A stretch of 64,000 nt of DNA from Rhodospirillales bacterium (GCA_025352565.1 JANXTF010000087.1:1-64000), one strand, 5' to 3'; counted from the first letter of the stretch, positions 53,644 to 63,633 are shown. Program-made: numbers and translations. The notes: generated by a model from the sequence alone, not told the origin.

Positions 53644-55020
53644 GTGTCAGCACCGTTCGACCGCGTTTTCCTGGGCGACATCGTCACCGCCACCGAGGTT
53701 CTGCCACGCGGATATATCGCCCTTCGCGGCGAGATCATCGCGGCGATCGGACAGGGCGAGCCGCCGCCTTGCATCGAAATCGTCGATCATACCGGCAGGA
53801 TGATCCTGCCTGGGCTGGTCGACGGCCACATGCACACGTCCTCAGCGATCGGCTGGGCCGGCATCGAGGGCGCGACGCGAAGTGCCGCGGCCGGCGGCGT
53901 CACCACCTGCGTCGACATGCCTTACGACGTGCCGCAGGCGGTGACCGATGCCGCCGTTCTGACCGACAAAATCGGGTGGGTGGAGCGGACCGCCCATGTC
54001 GATGTGGCGCTCTATGGCACCATCCGAAAGACCGGCGGCATCGACGCGATCGCCGAGCTGGCGGCCGGCGGCATCTCGGCGTTCAAGCTCTCCACCTACG
54101 AGTACGATGCCGTGCGCTTCCCGCGCATCGACCATCCCACCATGGTCGCGGCCTTCGCCGAGATCGCCAGGACCGGCCTGCCCGTTTCGGTCCACAACGA
54201 GGACCAGGAACTGGTCGAGCGGCTCACCGCCGAGGCGCGCGAGGCCGGCAAGACCGACGCCATCATGCATTGCCGCACCCGCCCGCCGCTCGCCGAGACA
54301 ATGGCGGACCTAGAGATATTCGAGATCGGCCTCGCCACCGGCGCCCATGTCCATATCGCGCATTCCTCGCTCGCGCGCGGCTTCGATATCGCCGAGGCGT
54401 TCCGCGCCATGGGCGGCCAGGCCACGGGCGAGGCCTGCATTCAATATCTGTGCATGACCGAGGAGGACATCGTCCGTCTGGGCGGCCGCGGCAAATGCAA
54501 CCCGCCGTTCCGCACCGCGGGCGAGGTGGCGCGCATGTGGGACAGGCTGCTCACGGGCAAGATCGAATATGTCTCCACCGACCACGCGCCGTGGCCGACC
54601 GACCGCAAGGGCTCGCCCGACATCTTCGCCAACAGCGCGGGCCTGCCCGGATTGCAGAGTTTCGCGGTGCTAATGTTCACGCTGCTGGACGAGCGCGGCC
54701 TGTCCCCCACGCTGATGGCGAGGTACTGCGCCGAGAAGAGTGCGCGGTTCCACGGGCTGTATCCGCGCAAGGGCACGCTCCGCGTCGGCTCGGATTGCGA
54801 TCTTCTCGTGCTCGAACGCGCCGATTATGCATTCGATGAGAGCGCCATCGAGGACCGGCCGGAACTGCGCTGGTCGCCCTATCAAGGCCGCCGCATGCGC
54901 GCCCGCGTGGCCGCGACCGTGCTGCGGGGCCGCACGATATGGGATGGCGCGCGCGTTCTTGCCACGCCCGGCACAGGCCGCTTCGTCCGCCGGCAGGCTG
55001 GCGCGGCCGCACCGGTGTAA
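53644..55020 (+). CDS. Cyclic amidohydrolase (hydantoinase/allantoinase-like)
   Basis: A 458-residue metal-dependent amidohydrolase. All metal ligands are visible: His62 and His64 in DGHMH, carbamylated Lys148 in AFKLS, His184 in VSVHNED, His240 in HIAHSS and Asp313 in STDHAPW. It opens cyclic amides such as hydantoins, allantoin or dihydropyrimidines. The start is GTG with AGAGGT eight bases upstream. Its TAA overlaps the carbamoylase ATG (TAATG), so the product is probably a ureido acid passed to the next enzyme. Confidence 0.88.
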   Translation: MSAPFDRVFLGDIVTATEVLPRGYIALRGEIIAAIGQGEPPPCIEIVDHTGRMILPGLVDGHMHTSSAIGWAGIEGATRSAAAGGVTTCVDMPYDVPQAVTDAAVLTDKIGWVERTAHVDVALYGTIRKTGGIDAIAELAAGGISAFKLSTYEYDAVRFPRIDHPTMVAAFAEIARTGLPVSVHNEDQELVERLTAEAREAGKTDAIMHCRTRPPLAETMADLEIFEIGLATGAHVHIAHSSLARGFDIAEAFRAMGGQATGEACIQYLCMTEEDIVRLGGRGKCNPPFRTAGEVARMWDRLLTGKIEYVSTDHAPWPTDRKGSPDIFANSAGLPGLQSFAVLMFTLLDERGLSPTLMARYCAEKSARFHGLYPRKGTLRVGSDCDLLVLERADYAFDESAIEDRPELRWSPYQGRRMRARVAATVLRGRTIWDGARVLATPGTGRFVRRQAGAAAPV

Positions 55021-56000
55021 TGCCCATGTCCCGCATCCTGACGGTCGCCGCGGCCCAACTTGGCCCGATCCAGGCTGCCGAGCCGCGTACTTCCGCCGTC
55101 GCCCGCATGGTGCGACTGATGGAGCGCGCACATCGGCGCGGGGTGGAACTGGTGGTGTTCCCCGAACTGGCGCTCACCACGTTCTTTCCGCGCCACTACC
55201 ATGAGGACATCGCCGAGGCGGATCTCTGGTTCGAGCCATCCATGCCCTCGATCGAGACGGCGCCGCTGTTCGACGCGGCGCGGCGGTTCGGCATCGGCTT
55301 TCATCTGGGCTACGCGGAACGTGCCGGGACCCGTCGTTTCAACACGGCCATCCTGGTCGCGCCCAGCGGCGAGATCGTGCTGAAATACCGCAAGGTGCAT
55401 CTGCCCGGCCACGCCGAGTTCGACCCGGCACGGCGCGTGCAGCATCTGGAGAAGCGGTATTTCGAGGTGGGCGACCTGGGTTTTCCGGTGATCGAGGCGC
55501 CCATGGGCACGCTCGATGGCATCAATATGGGCATGATGATCTGCAATGACCGCCGCTGGCCGGAAGCGTGGCGCGTGCTGGGCCTGCAAAGCGTGGAACT
55601 GGTGATGCTCGGCTACAACACGCCGACCACCAACCAGGATGCCGCCACGCAGGCGGGCGCCGCGTTCGAGGCGCCGCATCTGCGGGTGTTCCACAGCCAT
55701 CTTTCCGTCCAGGCCGGCGCCTACCAGAACGCGACCTTCGCCGTGGCCACCGCCAAGACCGGTATCGAGGATGGCTGCGAGTTGTTCGGCCACTCGATCA
55801 TCGTGAACCCGCAAGGCGAGATCGTGGCCCAGGCCACCGGGCGGGGCGATGAGCTGATAACGGCCGATTGCGACCTCGATCAATGCCGGCTCGGCCGCAC
55901 CTCCATCTTCGATTTCGCGCGGCACCGGCGGCCCGAGGCCTATGAACGCATCATCGATCAGGTGGGCGCGATATCTCCACCGCGATTCATTCCGCGTTAG
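55020..56000 (+). CDS. N-carbamoyl-D-amino acid hydrolase-like nitrilase
   Basis: A 326-residue carbon-nitrogen hydrolase. The Glu-Lys-Cys triad is E49 (FPELALTTFFP), K125 (KYRKVHLPGH) and C175 (MMICNDRRWPEA). The FFPR loop, NTPTTNQDAATQAG and the C-terminus IFDFARHRRPEAYERI are close to D-carbamoylase of Agrobacterium. It splits carbamoyl-D-amino acids to the amino acid, CO2 and ammonia. It is coupled to the amidohydrolase gene; a start at 55026 is also possible. Its TAG overlaps the convergent racemase stop. Confidence 0.9.
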   Translation: MPMSRILTVAAAQLGPIQAAEPRTSAVARMVRLMERAHRRGVELVVFPELALTTFFPRHYHEDIAEADLWFEPSMPSIETAPLFDAARRFGIGFHLGYAERAGTRRFNTAILVAPSGEIVLKYRKVHLPGHAEFDPARRVQHLEKRYFEVGDLGFPVIEAPMGTLDGINMGMMICNDRRWPEAWRVLGLQSVELVMLGYNTPTTNQDAATQAGAAFEAPHLRVFHSHLSVQAGAYQNATFAVATAKTGIEDGCELFGHSIIVNPQGEIVAQATGRGDELITADCDLDQCRLGRTSIFDFARHRRPEAYERIIDQVGAISPPRFIPR

Positions 56001-56686
56001 GCATTCATTGGTATGGTTCCTTCCGACGACGCGAATGCGCGGAAAAATTCCGCGGTGCGTGTCGCCAGAATGGCTTGCACCGCCGCCGCCTGACACGGTT
56101 CGATCACTGGAACGCCGATGGCGCGCTCAATGGCGTCGCGATGATGCGCCATGCCGGTGCAACCGAGCACCACCGCGCCGGCCCCGGCCGCGACCAGGTC
56201 TCGCCCGGCCGCGATAAGCCGGGTTCGGGCTGCCCGCGGGTCGAGCAACGCGTCCATCCCGACGTTCAACGCCACTTCGGCCGCAAGCCTGTGCTCCAGC
56301 CCCATGGCCCGCAATGCTGCCATGTGGCGGGCCTGGGATGCGTCCACGATGGCAATCACGCCGAATCGTTCCGCCCGCGTGATGGCGCTGGCGACGGCGC
56401 AGCGGAATACGCCAAGCACCGGCCTGGTGGTGATCGCCCGCACCGCCTCGATCCCCGGGTCGGACGCGCAGGCGATGACGTAGGCATCCGCCGCCTCCCG
56501 CTCCACCAGTTTGCAGAGCGGTTCGACCACTCCATGCCAGTCCCGCCAAGTCAGGATCGCGGGCGGCCCGTCGGTCAGGGTGACCACCGTCATGGCGCCC
56601 TCATGGTCGAAGGGCGCCACCGACGCGGCGATGCCGGCCGTGCAGGAGGCGGTGGAATTCGGGTTGACGATCAGGATGCGTGCCAT
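55997..56686 (-). CDS. Asp/Glu/hydantoin racemase family protein
   Basis: A 229-residue cofactor-independent racemase fold. RILIVNPNSTASCTAGI is the start pattern, YVIACASDPGIEAVR carries one catalytic Cys and VVLGCTGMAHHRDAIERAIGVPVIEPCQAAA the second (GCTGM). It could racemise hydantoins, so that the D-specific pathway uses both enantiomers. It is convergent with the carbamoylase and belongs to the same locus by content. AAGAG lies upstream of the ATG. Confidence 0.85.
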   Translation of the reverse strand: MARILIVNPNSTASCTAGIAASVAPFDHEGAMTVVTLTDGPPAILTWRDWHGVVEPLCKLVEREAADAYVIACASDPGIEAVRAITTRPVLGVFRCAVASAITRAERFGVIAIVDASQARHMAALRAMGLEHRLAAEVALNVGMDALLDPRAARTRLIAAGRDLVAAGAGAVVLGCTGMAHHRDAIERAIGVPVIEPCQAAAVQAILATRTAEFFRAFASSEGTIPMNA

Positions 56687-56777
56687 CCGCAACTCTTGAT
56701 CCGGCGCCGCAAGCCGATCAAGTAGGGGATGCGTTGAGGGCGCGCGCGCCTGTCTCAGCCCCCGAAAGGCAAAACCC

Positions 56778-57203
56778 GTGCCCGATGACCTCGTGACAAG
56801 GTGGCGGCCCGACCGCCTCGCGACCCTGCCGGCCTGGCCGCTGCCGCCACTGCCAACCGCGCTCGGACGCGGCCTGCTTGGCCGCTGCCCCGGCTGCGGC
56901 AAGACGCATCTGTTCAACGGCTATCTCAAGGTGGTGCCGGAATGCACCAATTGCGGCGCGCCCCTCGGCCTTGCGCGGGCGGATGACGCGCCGCCGTACT
57001 TCACCATCGTGATCGTCGGCCACATCGTCATCGGTGGAATGCTGGCCGTGGAGAAGGCCTACAGGCCGCCGCTGTGGGTCCATGCCGCGATCTGGCTGCC
57101 GCTGACCGTGGTGCTGTCGCTGCTGTTGCTGCAGCCGATCAAGGGTGCGACGGTCGGGTTGATGCTCAAGCTCGGGATGCTGAAACACGATATTGATGAG
57201 TGA
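56778..57203 (+). CDS. DUF983 family membrane protein
   Basis: A 141-residue protein. A zinc-ribbon region LLGRCPGCGKTHLFNGYLKVVPECTNCGAPLGLARADDAPPYF (two CxxC) is followed by two membrane segments (FTIVIVGHIVIGGMLAVEKAY and WVHAAIWLPLTVVLSLLLLQPIKG). The start is a GTG with AAAGG eight bases upstream. Function is unknown. Its end overlaps the UPF0262 start by eight bases. Confidence 0.9.
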   Translation: MPDDLVTRWRPDRLATLPAWPLPPLPTALGRGLLGRCPGCGKTHLFNGYLKVVPECTNCGAPLGLARADDAPPYFTIVIVGHIVIGGMLAVEKAYRPPLWVHAAIWLPLTVVLSLLLLQPIKGATVGLMLKLGMLKHDIDE

Positions 57204-57669
57204 GGCCACCAGCCTCGCGACGATCACGCTGGAAGGCGAGGCGCTGACTCGCCTCTCGGCCTTGCAAGAGGCCGATCGCGCCCAGGCCGTGGCCGATCTT
57301 CAGGTCGAGAACCGCTTTCTGCCAGCCGGCGCCGGCGCCGGTCCGTTCACGCTGCGCCTGTCGATCCAGGAAGGCCGGCTGGTGTTCGACGTGCGCCGGA
57401 CCGACGAGACGCCGCTGAAGGCGATCGTGTTGGCGCTGGGGCCGTTCCGGGGGCTCATCAAGGACTACCAGATGCTGGTGGACAGCCACATGGTGGCGGT
57501 CGAGGAAGGCCGCGAGGCCCGTATCCAGGCGATCGACATGGGCCGCCGGGGTTTGCACAACGAGGGCGCGCAGCTGATGATCGCGCGGCTCGACGGCAAG
57601 GTCGATATCGACTTCGAGACCGCGCGGCGGCTTTTCACGTTGGTTTGCGTGATGCACCAGCGGGTTTAG
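57196..57669 (+). CDS. UPF0262 family protein
   Basis: A 157-residue cytoplasmic protein. ADLQVENRFLPAG and GPFRGLIKDYQMLVDSHMVAVEEGREARIQAIDMGRRGLHNEGAQLMIARLDGKVDIDFETARRLFTLVCVMHQRV are the highly conserved UPF0262 segments, confined to alphaproteobacteria. Function is unknown. It is translationally coupled to the DUF983 gene. A TTG one codon earlier is an alternative start. Confidence 0.92.
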   Translation: MSEATSLATITLEGEALTRLSALQEADRAQAVADLQVENRFLPAGAGAGPFTLRLSIQEGRLVFDVRRTDETPLKAIVLALGPFRGLIKDYQMLVDSHMVAVEEGREARIQAIDMGRRGLHNEGAQLMIARLDGKVDIDFETARRLFTLVCVMHQRV

Positions 57670-57804
57670 CGATGCTGTCGCGGTCCTGGACATCGCCATT
57701 GCCGGGATTTCCCCGCAGGCACTCGCATGGAACTCCGTCGTCCGCAGGCCGATCCTGCGCATGACGATATGGGCTGCTGGTATCGACCGGGCTATACCGC
57801 GCCC

Positions 57805-58896
57805 ATGAAAATCGACGGCACGCCCTATCGAAGCATCTGGGTCGACGAGCAGGATGGCTGGTCCGTCCGCATCATCGACCAGACCAGGCTACCCTGGTCC
57901 ATCGACATCCTGCGCGTCACCAACGTGGCGGAGGTGGCGCATGCGATCCGTACGATGCAGGTGCGCGGCGCCCCGCTGATCGGGGCCACCGCCGCCTATG
58001 GCGTGTGTCTCGCCTTGCGCGCCGACCCATCGAGCCAGGCCATGGAGGGCCACTGCGCCATGCTGGCCGAAACCCGCCCCACCGCCGTCAACCTTCGCTG
58101 GGCGCTCGAGCGGATGCTCACGCGGCTGCGCAACACGCGCGCGGAGGATCGGGTTCGCGCGGCCTATGCCGAGGCGCGGGACATCGCCGACGAGGATGTG
58201 GCGCAGTGCCAGTCCATCGGCCGCCATGGCGCCGAACTGATCGAGGCGGCGTCCACGCGCACCGGGCGGCGGGTGAACGTGCTGACCCATTGCAACGCCG
58301 GGTGGCTCGCGACCGTCGATTGGGGCACCGCATTGGCGCCGATCTACACCGCGTTCGAGCGTGGCATCGACCTGCATGTGTGGGTGGACGAGACGCGGCC
58401 GCGCAACCAGGGGGCGGCCCTCACCGCATGGGAACTGGGGCGGCACGGCGTGGCGCACACGCTCATTTCCGACAATGCGGGCGGCCATCTGATGCAGCAC
58501 GGCGAGGTCGATCTCGTGTTCGTCGGCGCCGACCGGGTGACGCGCACCGGGGATGCCGCCAACAAGATCGGCACCTACCTCAAGGCCCTGGCCGCGCACG
58601 ACAACGGCGTGCCGTTCTGGGTGGCCCTGCCGTCCTCCACGATCGACTGGACCGTGTCGGACGGCGTGCGGGAAATCCCGATCGAGGAACGCGCGCAAAG
58701 CGAGGTGACCACCATCTCGGGCCGCGCGCTGGACGGCACGGTGACGACGGTGCGCGTGGCGCCGAGCGACACGCCAGCCGCCAACCCGGCCTTCGACGTG
58801 ACGCCCGCGCGGCTGGTGAGCGGGCTGATCACCGAGCGCGGACGGTGCCCGGCCACGGCCGACGGGCTGCTGGGACTGTTTCCGGAGCGGGCGTAG
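57805..58896 (+). CDS. mtnA: Methylthioribose-1-phosphate isomerase
   Basis: A 363-residue enzyme of the methionine salvage pathway. AIRTMQVRGAPLIGATAAYG, NVLTHCNAGWLATVDWGTALAPIYTAFERGIDLHVWVDETRPRNQGAALTAWEL (the catalytic Cys region) and FVGADRVTRTGDAANKIGTYLKALAA (the Asp region) define MtnA. The ATG at 57805 matches family N-termini better than one 26 codons upstream. No other mtn gene is near. It stands back-to-back with the DUF29 gene. Confidence 0.93.
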   Translation: MKIDGTPYRSIWVDEQDGWSVRIIDQTRLPWSIDILRVTNVAEVAHAIRTMQVRGAPLIGATAAYGVCLALRADPSSQAMEGHCAMLAETRPTAVNLRWALERMLTRLRNTRAEDRVRAAYAEARDIADEDVAQCQSIGRHGAELIEAASTRTGRRVNVLTHCNAGWLATVDWGTALAPIYTAFERGIDLHVWVDETRPRNQGAALTAWELGRHGVAHTLISDNAGGHLMQHGEVDLVFVGADRVTRTGDAANKIGTYLKALAAHDNGVPFWVALPSSTIDWTVSDGVREIPIEERAQSEVTTISGRALDGTVTTVRVAPSDTPAANPAFDVTPARLVSGLITERGRCPATADGLLGLFPERA

Positions 58897-59343
58897 TCAG
58901 TCCGGGAGGAACTGCTCGGAGAATATCTGCGCCTCGTTCCAGGGGCAGGTTTCCGGCAGGGAGCCCTCCCGGACGCCCGTCTCGCGCAACGCGGTCGGCA
59001 GCCCATACCCGAAGCCTGTTGCAATCGGACGCGGCACCAGACGTTTCAGGCTCGGGTTGTCCGCGAGATGCGCAGCCAGGCGGCGACGCTGCTCCACGAT
59101 CGTGAGGCGCCAGCTATTGCCCCGATGGCTGGGCTGGAACTGCCATTTAAGCAGGTGGCACAGCAACACCGAGAGGCGGTCGACCAGTTCGCTCCTGAGG
59201 CTCCCGCCCATATCCGCCAACTCCTGGGCGATGTTCTCGTTATCGGCTTCCGAAAGGCGTCCGTCGCGGAGCAGCGCCGCCTGTTCCATCGCCCAGCCAT
59301 ACCCATCGCTTTCGTAGCTGATCGCGTTGTCGATCGCGCCCAT
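58897..59343 (-). CDS. DUF29 domain protein
   Basis: A 148-residue protein. [94 protein letters not shown] is a clear DUF29 pattern (common in cyanobacteria and alphaproteobacteria). Function is unknown. AGGAGG lies eight bases before the ATG. Its stop codon begins directly after the mtnA stop. Confidence 0.88.
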   Translation of the reverse strand: MGAIDNAISYESDGYGWAMEQAALLRDGRLSEADNENIAQELADMGGSLRSELVDRLSVLLCHLLKWQFQPSHRGNSWRLTIVEQRRRLAAHLADNPSLKRLVPRPIATGFGYGLPTALRETGVREGSLPETCPWNEAQIFSEQFLPD

Positions 59344-59404
59344 TGCCCCAGCCTCCTGCACGCGGCATCGTTGCAATCGTATTCGCCACATTGGGGGTCC
59401 CGCC

Positions 59405-60259
59405 GTGACGCTTCGCCGCATCCTGCTCGCCGCCGCGTTCATTAGCACATTCAGCTTCACATTCGCCGCCGCCCGCGCGGAAGACCTGCCGCCGCTGCGA
59501 ACCGGGGTGGACGGCACCTTCGCACCGCACGCCTTCCAGAAACTGGGCGGCGGGCTCGACGGCTTCAACATCGAGCTGTTCACCGAGGCTGCCCGCCGGA
59601 TGCATCGCGGCATCACCATCGACAGCACCACTTTCAGCGGCCTCGTTCCCGGCCTCATGGCCGGCCGCTATGACTTCATCGCCGCGCCCACGACAGTCAC
59701 GAAGGAACGCGCGGAGAGCATGTTGTTCACGGCGGGCTACCTGTGGACCGACTATCAGTTCGGCATCAAGAAGGGCTCGGCGCCGATCAAGGGCTGGGAG
59801 GATCTGAAGGGGAAGGCCGTCGCGGTGAACAAGGGGACACCGTATGAGACGATGTCCAAGGCGCAGGGCGAGAAGCTTGGCTTCGAGGTCCAGGTGTACG
59901 AAAACCAGCCCGACGCGATCCAGGCGGTGCTGTCCGGCCATGCCTATGCGACGCTCGGCGGCAACACGGTGATCCAGTATGCCGCCAGCAAGACGCCGAT
60001 GCTGGTGGCGGACTACGTGCTGCAGGACACCAAGGCGCATTGGGCCGCGCCCTTCCGCAAGGACGAGGTGGCATTGCGCAACCAAATGCAGGACGCGCTG
60101 GATTGCATGAAGCAGGACGGCACCATCGCGAAGCTGTCGGAGAAGTGGTTTGGCGTGAAGCCGGGGGCCGACGATCTGGAGCGCGTGGTCACGCCCGGCT
60201 ACGGCGTGCCGGGAATGCCCAACTACGACCCGACGCCGCACCCGATGCATTGCGGTTGA
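59405..60259 (+). CDS. Polar amino acid ABC transporter substrate-binding protein
   Basis: A 284-residue periplasmic protein of SBP family 3. The signal [22 protein letters not shown] is followed by [82 protein letters not shown] and [32 protein letters not shown]. The start is GTG after GGGGG. It is the first gene of a transporter operon with an ATPase and two permeases. Confidence 0.9.
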   Translation: MTLRRILLAAAFISTFSFTFAAARAEDLPPLRTGVDGTFAPHAFQKLGGGLDGFNIELFTEAARRMHRGITIDSTTFSGLVPGLMAGRYDFIAAPTTVTKERAESMLFTAGYLWTDYQFGIKKGSAPIKGWEDLKGKAVAVNKGTPYETMSKAQGEKLGFEVQVYENQPDAIQAVLSGHAYATLGGNTVIQYAASKTPMLVADYVLQDTKAHWAAPFRKDEVALRNQMQDALDCMKQDGTIAKLSEKWFGVKPGADDLERVVTPGYGVPGMPNYDPTPHPMHCG

Positions 60260-60272
60260 TCGACGCGCGGGG

Positions 60273-61004
60273 GTGATCCAGGCGCGGGCCATCCACAAGC
60301 ATTTCGGCGCCCTGCACGTATTGCGGGGCGTCGACCTCGCGGTGGCGGAACGGGAACTGGTGTTCGTGATCGGCCCGTCGGGCTCGGGCAAGTCCACCCT
60401 GCTGCGGTGCCTGAACCGGCTGGAGGAGCCGTCTTCCGGGTCCATCGTGATCGACGGGATCGACCTGCTGGACAAGCGCACGGACATCAACCGCGTCCGC
60501 CAGCGCATCGGCATGGTGTTCCAGTCGTTCAACCTCTACCCGCACATGACGGCGCTGGGGAATGTGACGCTCGCGGTCCGCAAGGTGGGCGGCAAGTCGC
60601 GCGCGGAGGCGGACGCGATCGGACTCGCGGCGCTGGAGCGGGTGGGGCTGGCGGATCGTGCCGATCACCATCCCGCACAGCTTTCGGGCGGGCAGCAGCA
60701 GCGGGTGGCGATCGCGCGGGCGGTGGCACTTGAGCCGCGTGTGATGCTGTTCGATGAACCCACCAGCGCGCTCGATCCCGAACTCGTGGGCGGCGTGCTG
60801 AAGGTGATGCGGGAGTTGCGCGAGAGCGGCATGACGATGGTCGTGGTCAGCCACGAGATGGGTTTCGCGCGGAGTGCCGCCGACCGGGTGATCTTCATGG
60901 CCGATGGCGCGATTGTCGAACAGGGTACGCCCGAGGCGGTGTTCGGCGCGCCGGTCGAGGCGCGGACGCGCGCCTTCATCGGGCAGATCCAGCGTCACGC
61001 GTGA
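60273..61004 (+). CDS. Amino acid ABC transporter ATP-binding protein
   Basis: A 243-residue ABC ATPase. Walker [11 protein letters not shown]-loop [19 protein letters not shown], signature [14 protein letters not shown], Walker [15 protein letters not shown] and H-loop [10 protein letters not shown] are complete. The subfamily (NLYPHMTxLxN, SALDPE) is polar amino acid uptake, like GlnQ/HisP. The start is a GTG. Its TGA overlaps the GTG of the first permease. Confidence 0.95.
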   Translation: MIQARAIHKHFGALHVLRGVDLAVAERELVFVIGPSGSGKSTLLRCLNRLEEPSSGSIVIDGIDLLDKRTDINRVRQRIGMVFQSFNLYPHMTALGNVTLAVRKVGGKSRAEADAIGLAALERVGLADRADHHPAQLSGGQQQRVAIARAVALEPRVMLFDEPTSALDPELVGGVLKVMRELRESGMTMVVVSHEMGFARSAADRVIFMADGAIVEQGTPEAVFGAPVEARTRAFIGQIQRHA

Positions 61005-61669
61005 GCTTCCTCGACACGTTCTTCAACGCGGCCGTGATGGCGCGGTATGCGCCCGACATTCTGCGCGGCCTGCTCGTCACGATCCGGCTGGCCGCGCTGG
61101 TGGTGGTCACCGGCCTTGGCACGGGCCTCGCGCTCGCTTTGCTCCGCAGCCTCGGCATCCGGCCGCTGAACTGGGCGATCGTGTTCGTGGTCGACGCGTT
61201 CCGCGCCCTACCGCCGCTCATCATCATCGTGCTGATCTATTTCGGGCTGCCCGGCGCCGGCTGGGCGCCCTCCCCGTTCGTCTCGACCTGGGTGAGCCTG
61301 GCCTTGGTGCTGATGGCATTCGCGGAGGAAATCTTCTGGGCGGGCCTCACCGCCATCCCCGCCGGGCAATGGGAAGCGGCGCGGTCCACCGGCCTCGGCT
61401 TCGGCCAGACATTGGCCCATGTGGTTCTGCCGCAGGCGTTGCGCCTCACCATCCCGCCGCTCACCAACCGCACCATCGCCATCACCAAGGGAACGGCGCT
61501 CGGCTCGGTGGTGGCGTTGTCGGAAATCCTCGGGGCGGCGTCCTCGGCGGTGTCCAACAGCTACAACCCTTCCCCGCTCACCCTGGGAACGGCGGCCTAC
61601 CTCGTGCTGTTCATTCCGGTGGTGGCATTCGGCCGCTGGGTCGAGACGCGGTTCGCCTGGAAACGATGA
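61001..61669 (+). CDS. Amino acid ABC transporter permease 1
   Basis: A 222-residue membrane permease with five hydrophobic segments ([21 protein letters not shown] onwards). The HisM-type motif region is [74 protein letters not shown]. It starts with a GTG overlapping the ATPase stop and ends ATGA-coupled with the second permease. Confidence 0.93.
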   Translation: MSFLDTFFNAAVMARYAPDILRGLLVTIRLAALVVVTGLGTGLALALLRSLGIRPLNWAIVFVVDAFRALPPLIIIVLIYFGLPGAGWAPSPFVSTWVSLALVLMAFAEEIFWAGLTAIPAGQWEAARSTGLGFGQTLAHVVLPQALRLTIPPLTNRTIAITKGTALGSVVALSEILGAASSAVSNSYNPSPLTLGTAAYLVLFIPVVAFGRWVETRFAWKR

Positions 61670-62331
61670 TCGAGACCTTCCTCAACCTCGACATTCTGCG
61701 CGCGGCGTGGCCGGTGCTGCTGCACGGGCTGGGGATCACACTGCTGCTGTCGGCGATGACCATTCCGCTCGGGCTCGGCGCCGGATTGGGATTGGCGCTG
61801 CTCTCGACGGTGCGGACGCGGTGGGTGCGATGGCCGTTGATCGCGTATGTCGATCTGTTCCGCGCCTTCCCGCCGCTGGTGCTGCTCATCCTCCTCTATG
61901 CCGGGCTGCCATTCGCCGGCATCGAGATGGGCGGGTTCGGCTGCGTGGCGGTGGGATTCTTCCTCAACACCGGCGCTTATTACGGCGAGGTTCTGCGCGC
62001 CGGCATCGAGAGCGTGCCCGCCGGCCACTCCGAGGCGGCGCGGGCGACCGGGCTTTCGCGGCTGCAAACCCTCATTTGGGTCGTGCTGCCGCAGGCGATC
62101 CGCAACGTGGCGCCCGACCTGCTTTCCAACACGCTCGAAGTTGTGAAACTCACATCGCTCGCCAGTGTTGTGGCGATCCCCGAATTGTTGTTTCAGTCGC
62201 GTCAGGCGCAAGCCCTGACCTACAACCCGACACCCCTCGTCGCAGCCTCGGTGATCTATTTTGTCGTACTATGGCCACTCGTAAGACTGCTCAGCCGGCT
62301 CGAACACCGCGCCATCGCCGGCCGCCGTTAA
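61666..62331 (+). CDS. Amino acid ABC transporter permease 2
   Basis: A 221-residue membrane permease with an EAA-type loop NTGAYYGEVLRAGIESVPAGHSEAARATGLSRLQTLIWVVLPQAIRNVAPDLLSNTLEVVKLTSLASVVAIPELL. It pairs with the permease before it to form the heterodimeric channel of the polar amino acid transporter. Its start overlaps the first permease stop. Its last 61 bases overlap the DUF2272 gene. Confidence 0.94.
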   Translation: MIETFLNLDILRAAWPVLLHGLGITLLLSAMTIPLGLGAGLGLALLSTVRTRWVRWPLIAYVDLFRAFPPLVLLILLYAGLPFAGIEMGGFGCVAVGFFLNTGAYYGEVLRAGIESVPAGHSEAARATGLSRLQTLIWVVLPQAIRNVAPDLLSNTLEVVKLTSLASVVAIPELLFQSRQAQALTYNPTPLVAASVIYFVVLWPLVRLLSRLEHRAIAGRR

Positions 62332-63185
62332 TTCTCGTCTGCCTCGTGGCCGCGGGTCTGGCGGGCTGCGCGTCCAAGCCGACGCGGACCCCAACCGCCC
62401 GCGCGGCGGGCGCGATCGATCCGCAGGCCCATACGCCCGATTTCGCGCGCCGGCCGAATGTGCCGTTTTCCCGCGCGGAGGTGGTGGCGATCGCGCTGCG
62501 CGAATGGCGGCTGTTCGGCCAGCCGGTCGATGACGATCCGCCGGACACACGCCCGGTGCCCCTGCCCGACGACAAGCCGGAACGCCAGGCCGGGCTTTGG
62601 CAGCGCGTGGGCGAGTATTGGTGGACCGGCATGGACGCCGGCATGCGCGAAGGCAGCTGGACCGGCAAGCACGACGATTTCGGCGCCGAGTTTCCCGCCA
62701 CGTCGGATGCCAACTACCCGTGGTCGGCCGCTTTCATCTCCTATGTCATGCGGATCGCCGGCGCCGGCACGCGGTTCCCTTATTCGCCGTCCCACGCGAC
62801 CTATATCAACGCCGCCTACGACGTGGCGCAGGGCCGCGACCGCGACAACGCCGTCACGGCCGAGCGCGCCGACGCTTACGCGCCCAAGGCGGGCGACATC
62901 ATATGTGCCAGCCGCGGCCGCCGCCGGGTGCGCTTCGAGGACCTGCCGACCTCGTTCCCCGGCCATTGCCAGATCGTGGTGCAGGCAGCGCCCGGGATGC
63001 TGTCCACCATCGGCGGCAACGTCGACGACGCGGTGACGATGATCCACGTGCCAACGACGCCGGATGGCAGGCTCGCATACCCAGGCGGTGACCTCGCGGA
63101 CACCCGGTATCCGTGGTTCGTGGTGCTGCGCGTGCTGTACGACAGGAACCTGGTGGCGCAGACCCTAACGCTGGCGCCAGGGTAG
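62271..63185 (+). CDS. DUF2272 lipoprotein
   Basis: A 304-residue lipoprotein. A signal with lipobox VAAGLAGC ends near residue 33. SRAEVVAIALREWRLFGQPVDD, WQRVGEYWWTGM, NYPWSAAFISYVMRIAGAGTRFPYSPSHATYINAAYDVAQGRD, ADAYAPKAGDIICASRG and FPGHCQIVVQAAPGMLSTIGGNVDDAVTM match DUF2272, a CHAP/NlpC-like fold with Cys and His. It may act on the cell wall. The ATG lies inside the second permease gene. Its 3' end overlaps the convergent rhodanese gene by 21 bases. Confidence 0.85.
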   Translation: MATRKTAQPARTPRHRRPPLILVCLVAAGLAGCASKPTRTPTARAAGAIDPQAHTPDFARRPNVPFSRAEVVAIALREWRLFGQPVDDDPPDTRPVPLPDDKPERQAGLWQRVGEYWWTGMDAGMREGSWTGKHDDFGAEFPATSDANYPWSAAFISYVMRIAGAGTRFPYSPSHATYINAAYDVAQGRDRDNAVTAERADAYAPKAGDIICASRGRRRVRFEDLPTSFPGHCQIVVQAAPGMLSTIGGNVDDAVTMIHVPTTPDGRLAYPGGDLADTRYPWFVVLRVLYDRNLVAQTLTLAPG

Positions 63186-63575
63186 CCCCTCGGCCTGCCA
63201 GCCGGCCACCCCGCCGCGATGGCCCTCGCCGTCCGGCGGCCCCTCGAAGCCATCGGCGATGTTGTAGGCGTGCGGAAACCCCGCGGCCTGCGCCGCCTGC
63301 GCCGCGGCAAGGCTGCGTACGCCGCTGCGGCACAGGAAGTAGATGTGGTGCTCGGGCGTGAGGCCCGCCTGCTTCATCTGATCGACGAAGCCGGCATTCA
63401 CCTGCATGGACGGATAGATCTGCCAGGCGATCAGCGCCGGCTGCTTGCCCGCACCGGACAGGTCGGCGAGGCCCACGAAGTTCCATTCGGCGTCGGTCCG
63501 CACGTCGACCATCGCCGCCTTCGGCTCGGCGGCGAGCGCCTCCCATACTTTGCGCGGCGATATGTTTTCGACCAT
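63165..63575 (-). CDS. Single-domain rhodanese-like protein
   Basis: A 136-residue sulfurtransferase domain. [19 protein letters not shown], the active loop [15 protein letters not shown] with the persulfide Cys, and [30 protein letters not shown] are typical. It is convergent with the lipoprotein gene and divergent from the cysteine synthase gene. A sulfur-trafficking role is plausible, but the target is unknown. Confidence 0.9.
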   Translation of the reverse strand: MVENISPRKVWEALAAEPKAAMVDVRTDAEWNFVGLADLSGAGKQPALIAWQIYPSMQVNAGFVDQMKQAGLTPEHHIYFLCRSGVRSLAAAQAAQAAGFPHAYNIADGFEGPPDGEGHRGGVAGWQAEGLPWRQR

Positions 63576-63633
63576 GGTCCTGCTCCGTCAAATGCGTCCG
63601 GCTCTATAACCCAGAACACGGGAAACAGTCTCA

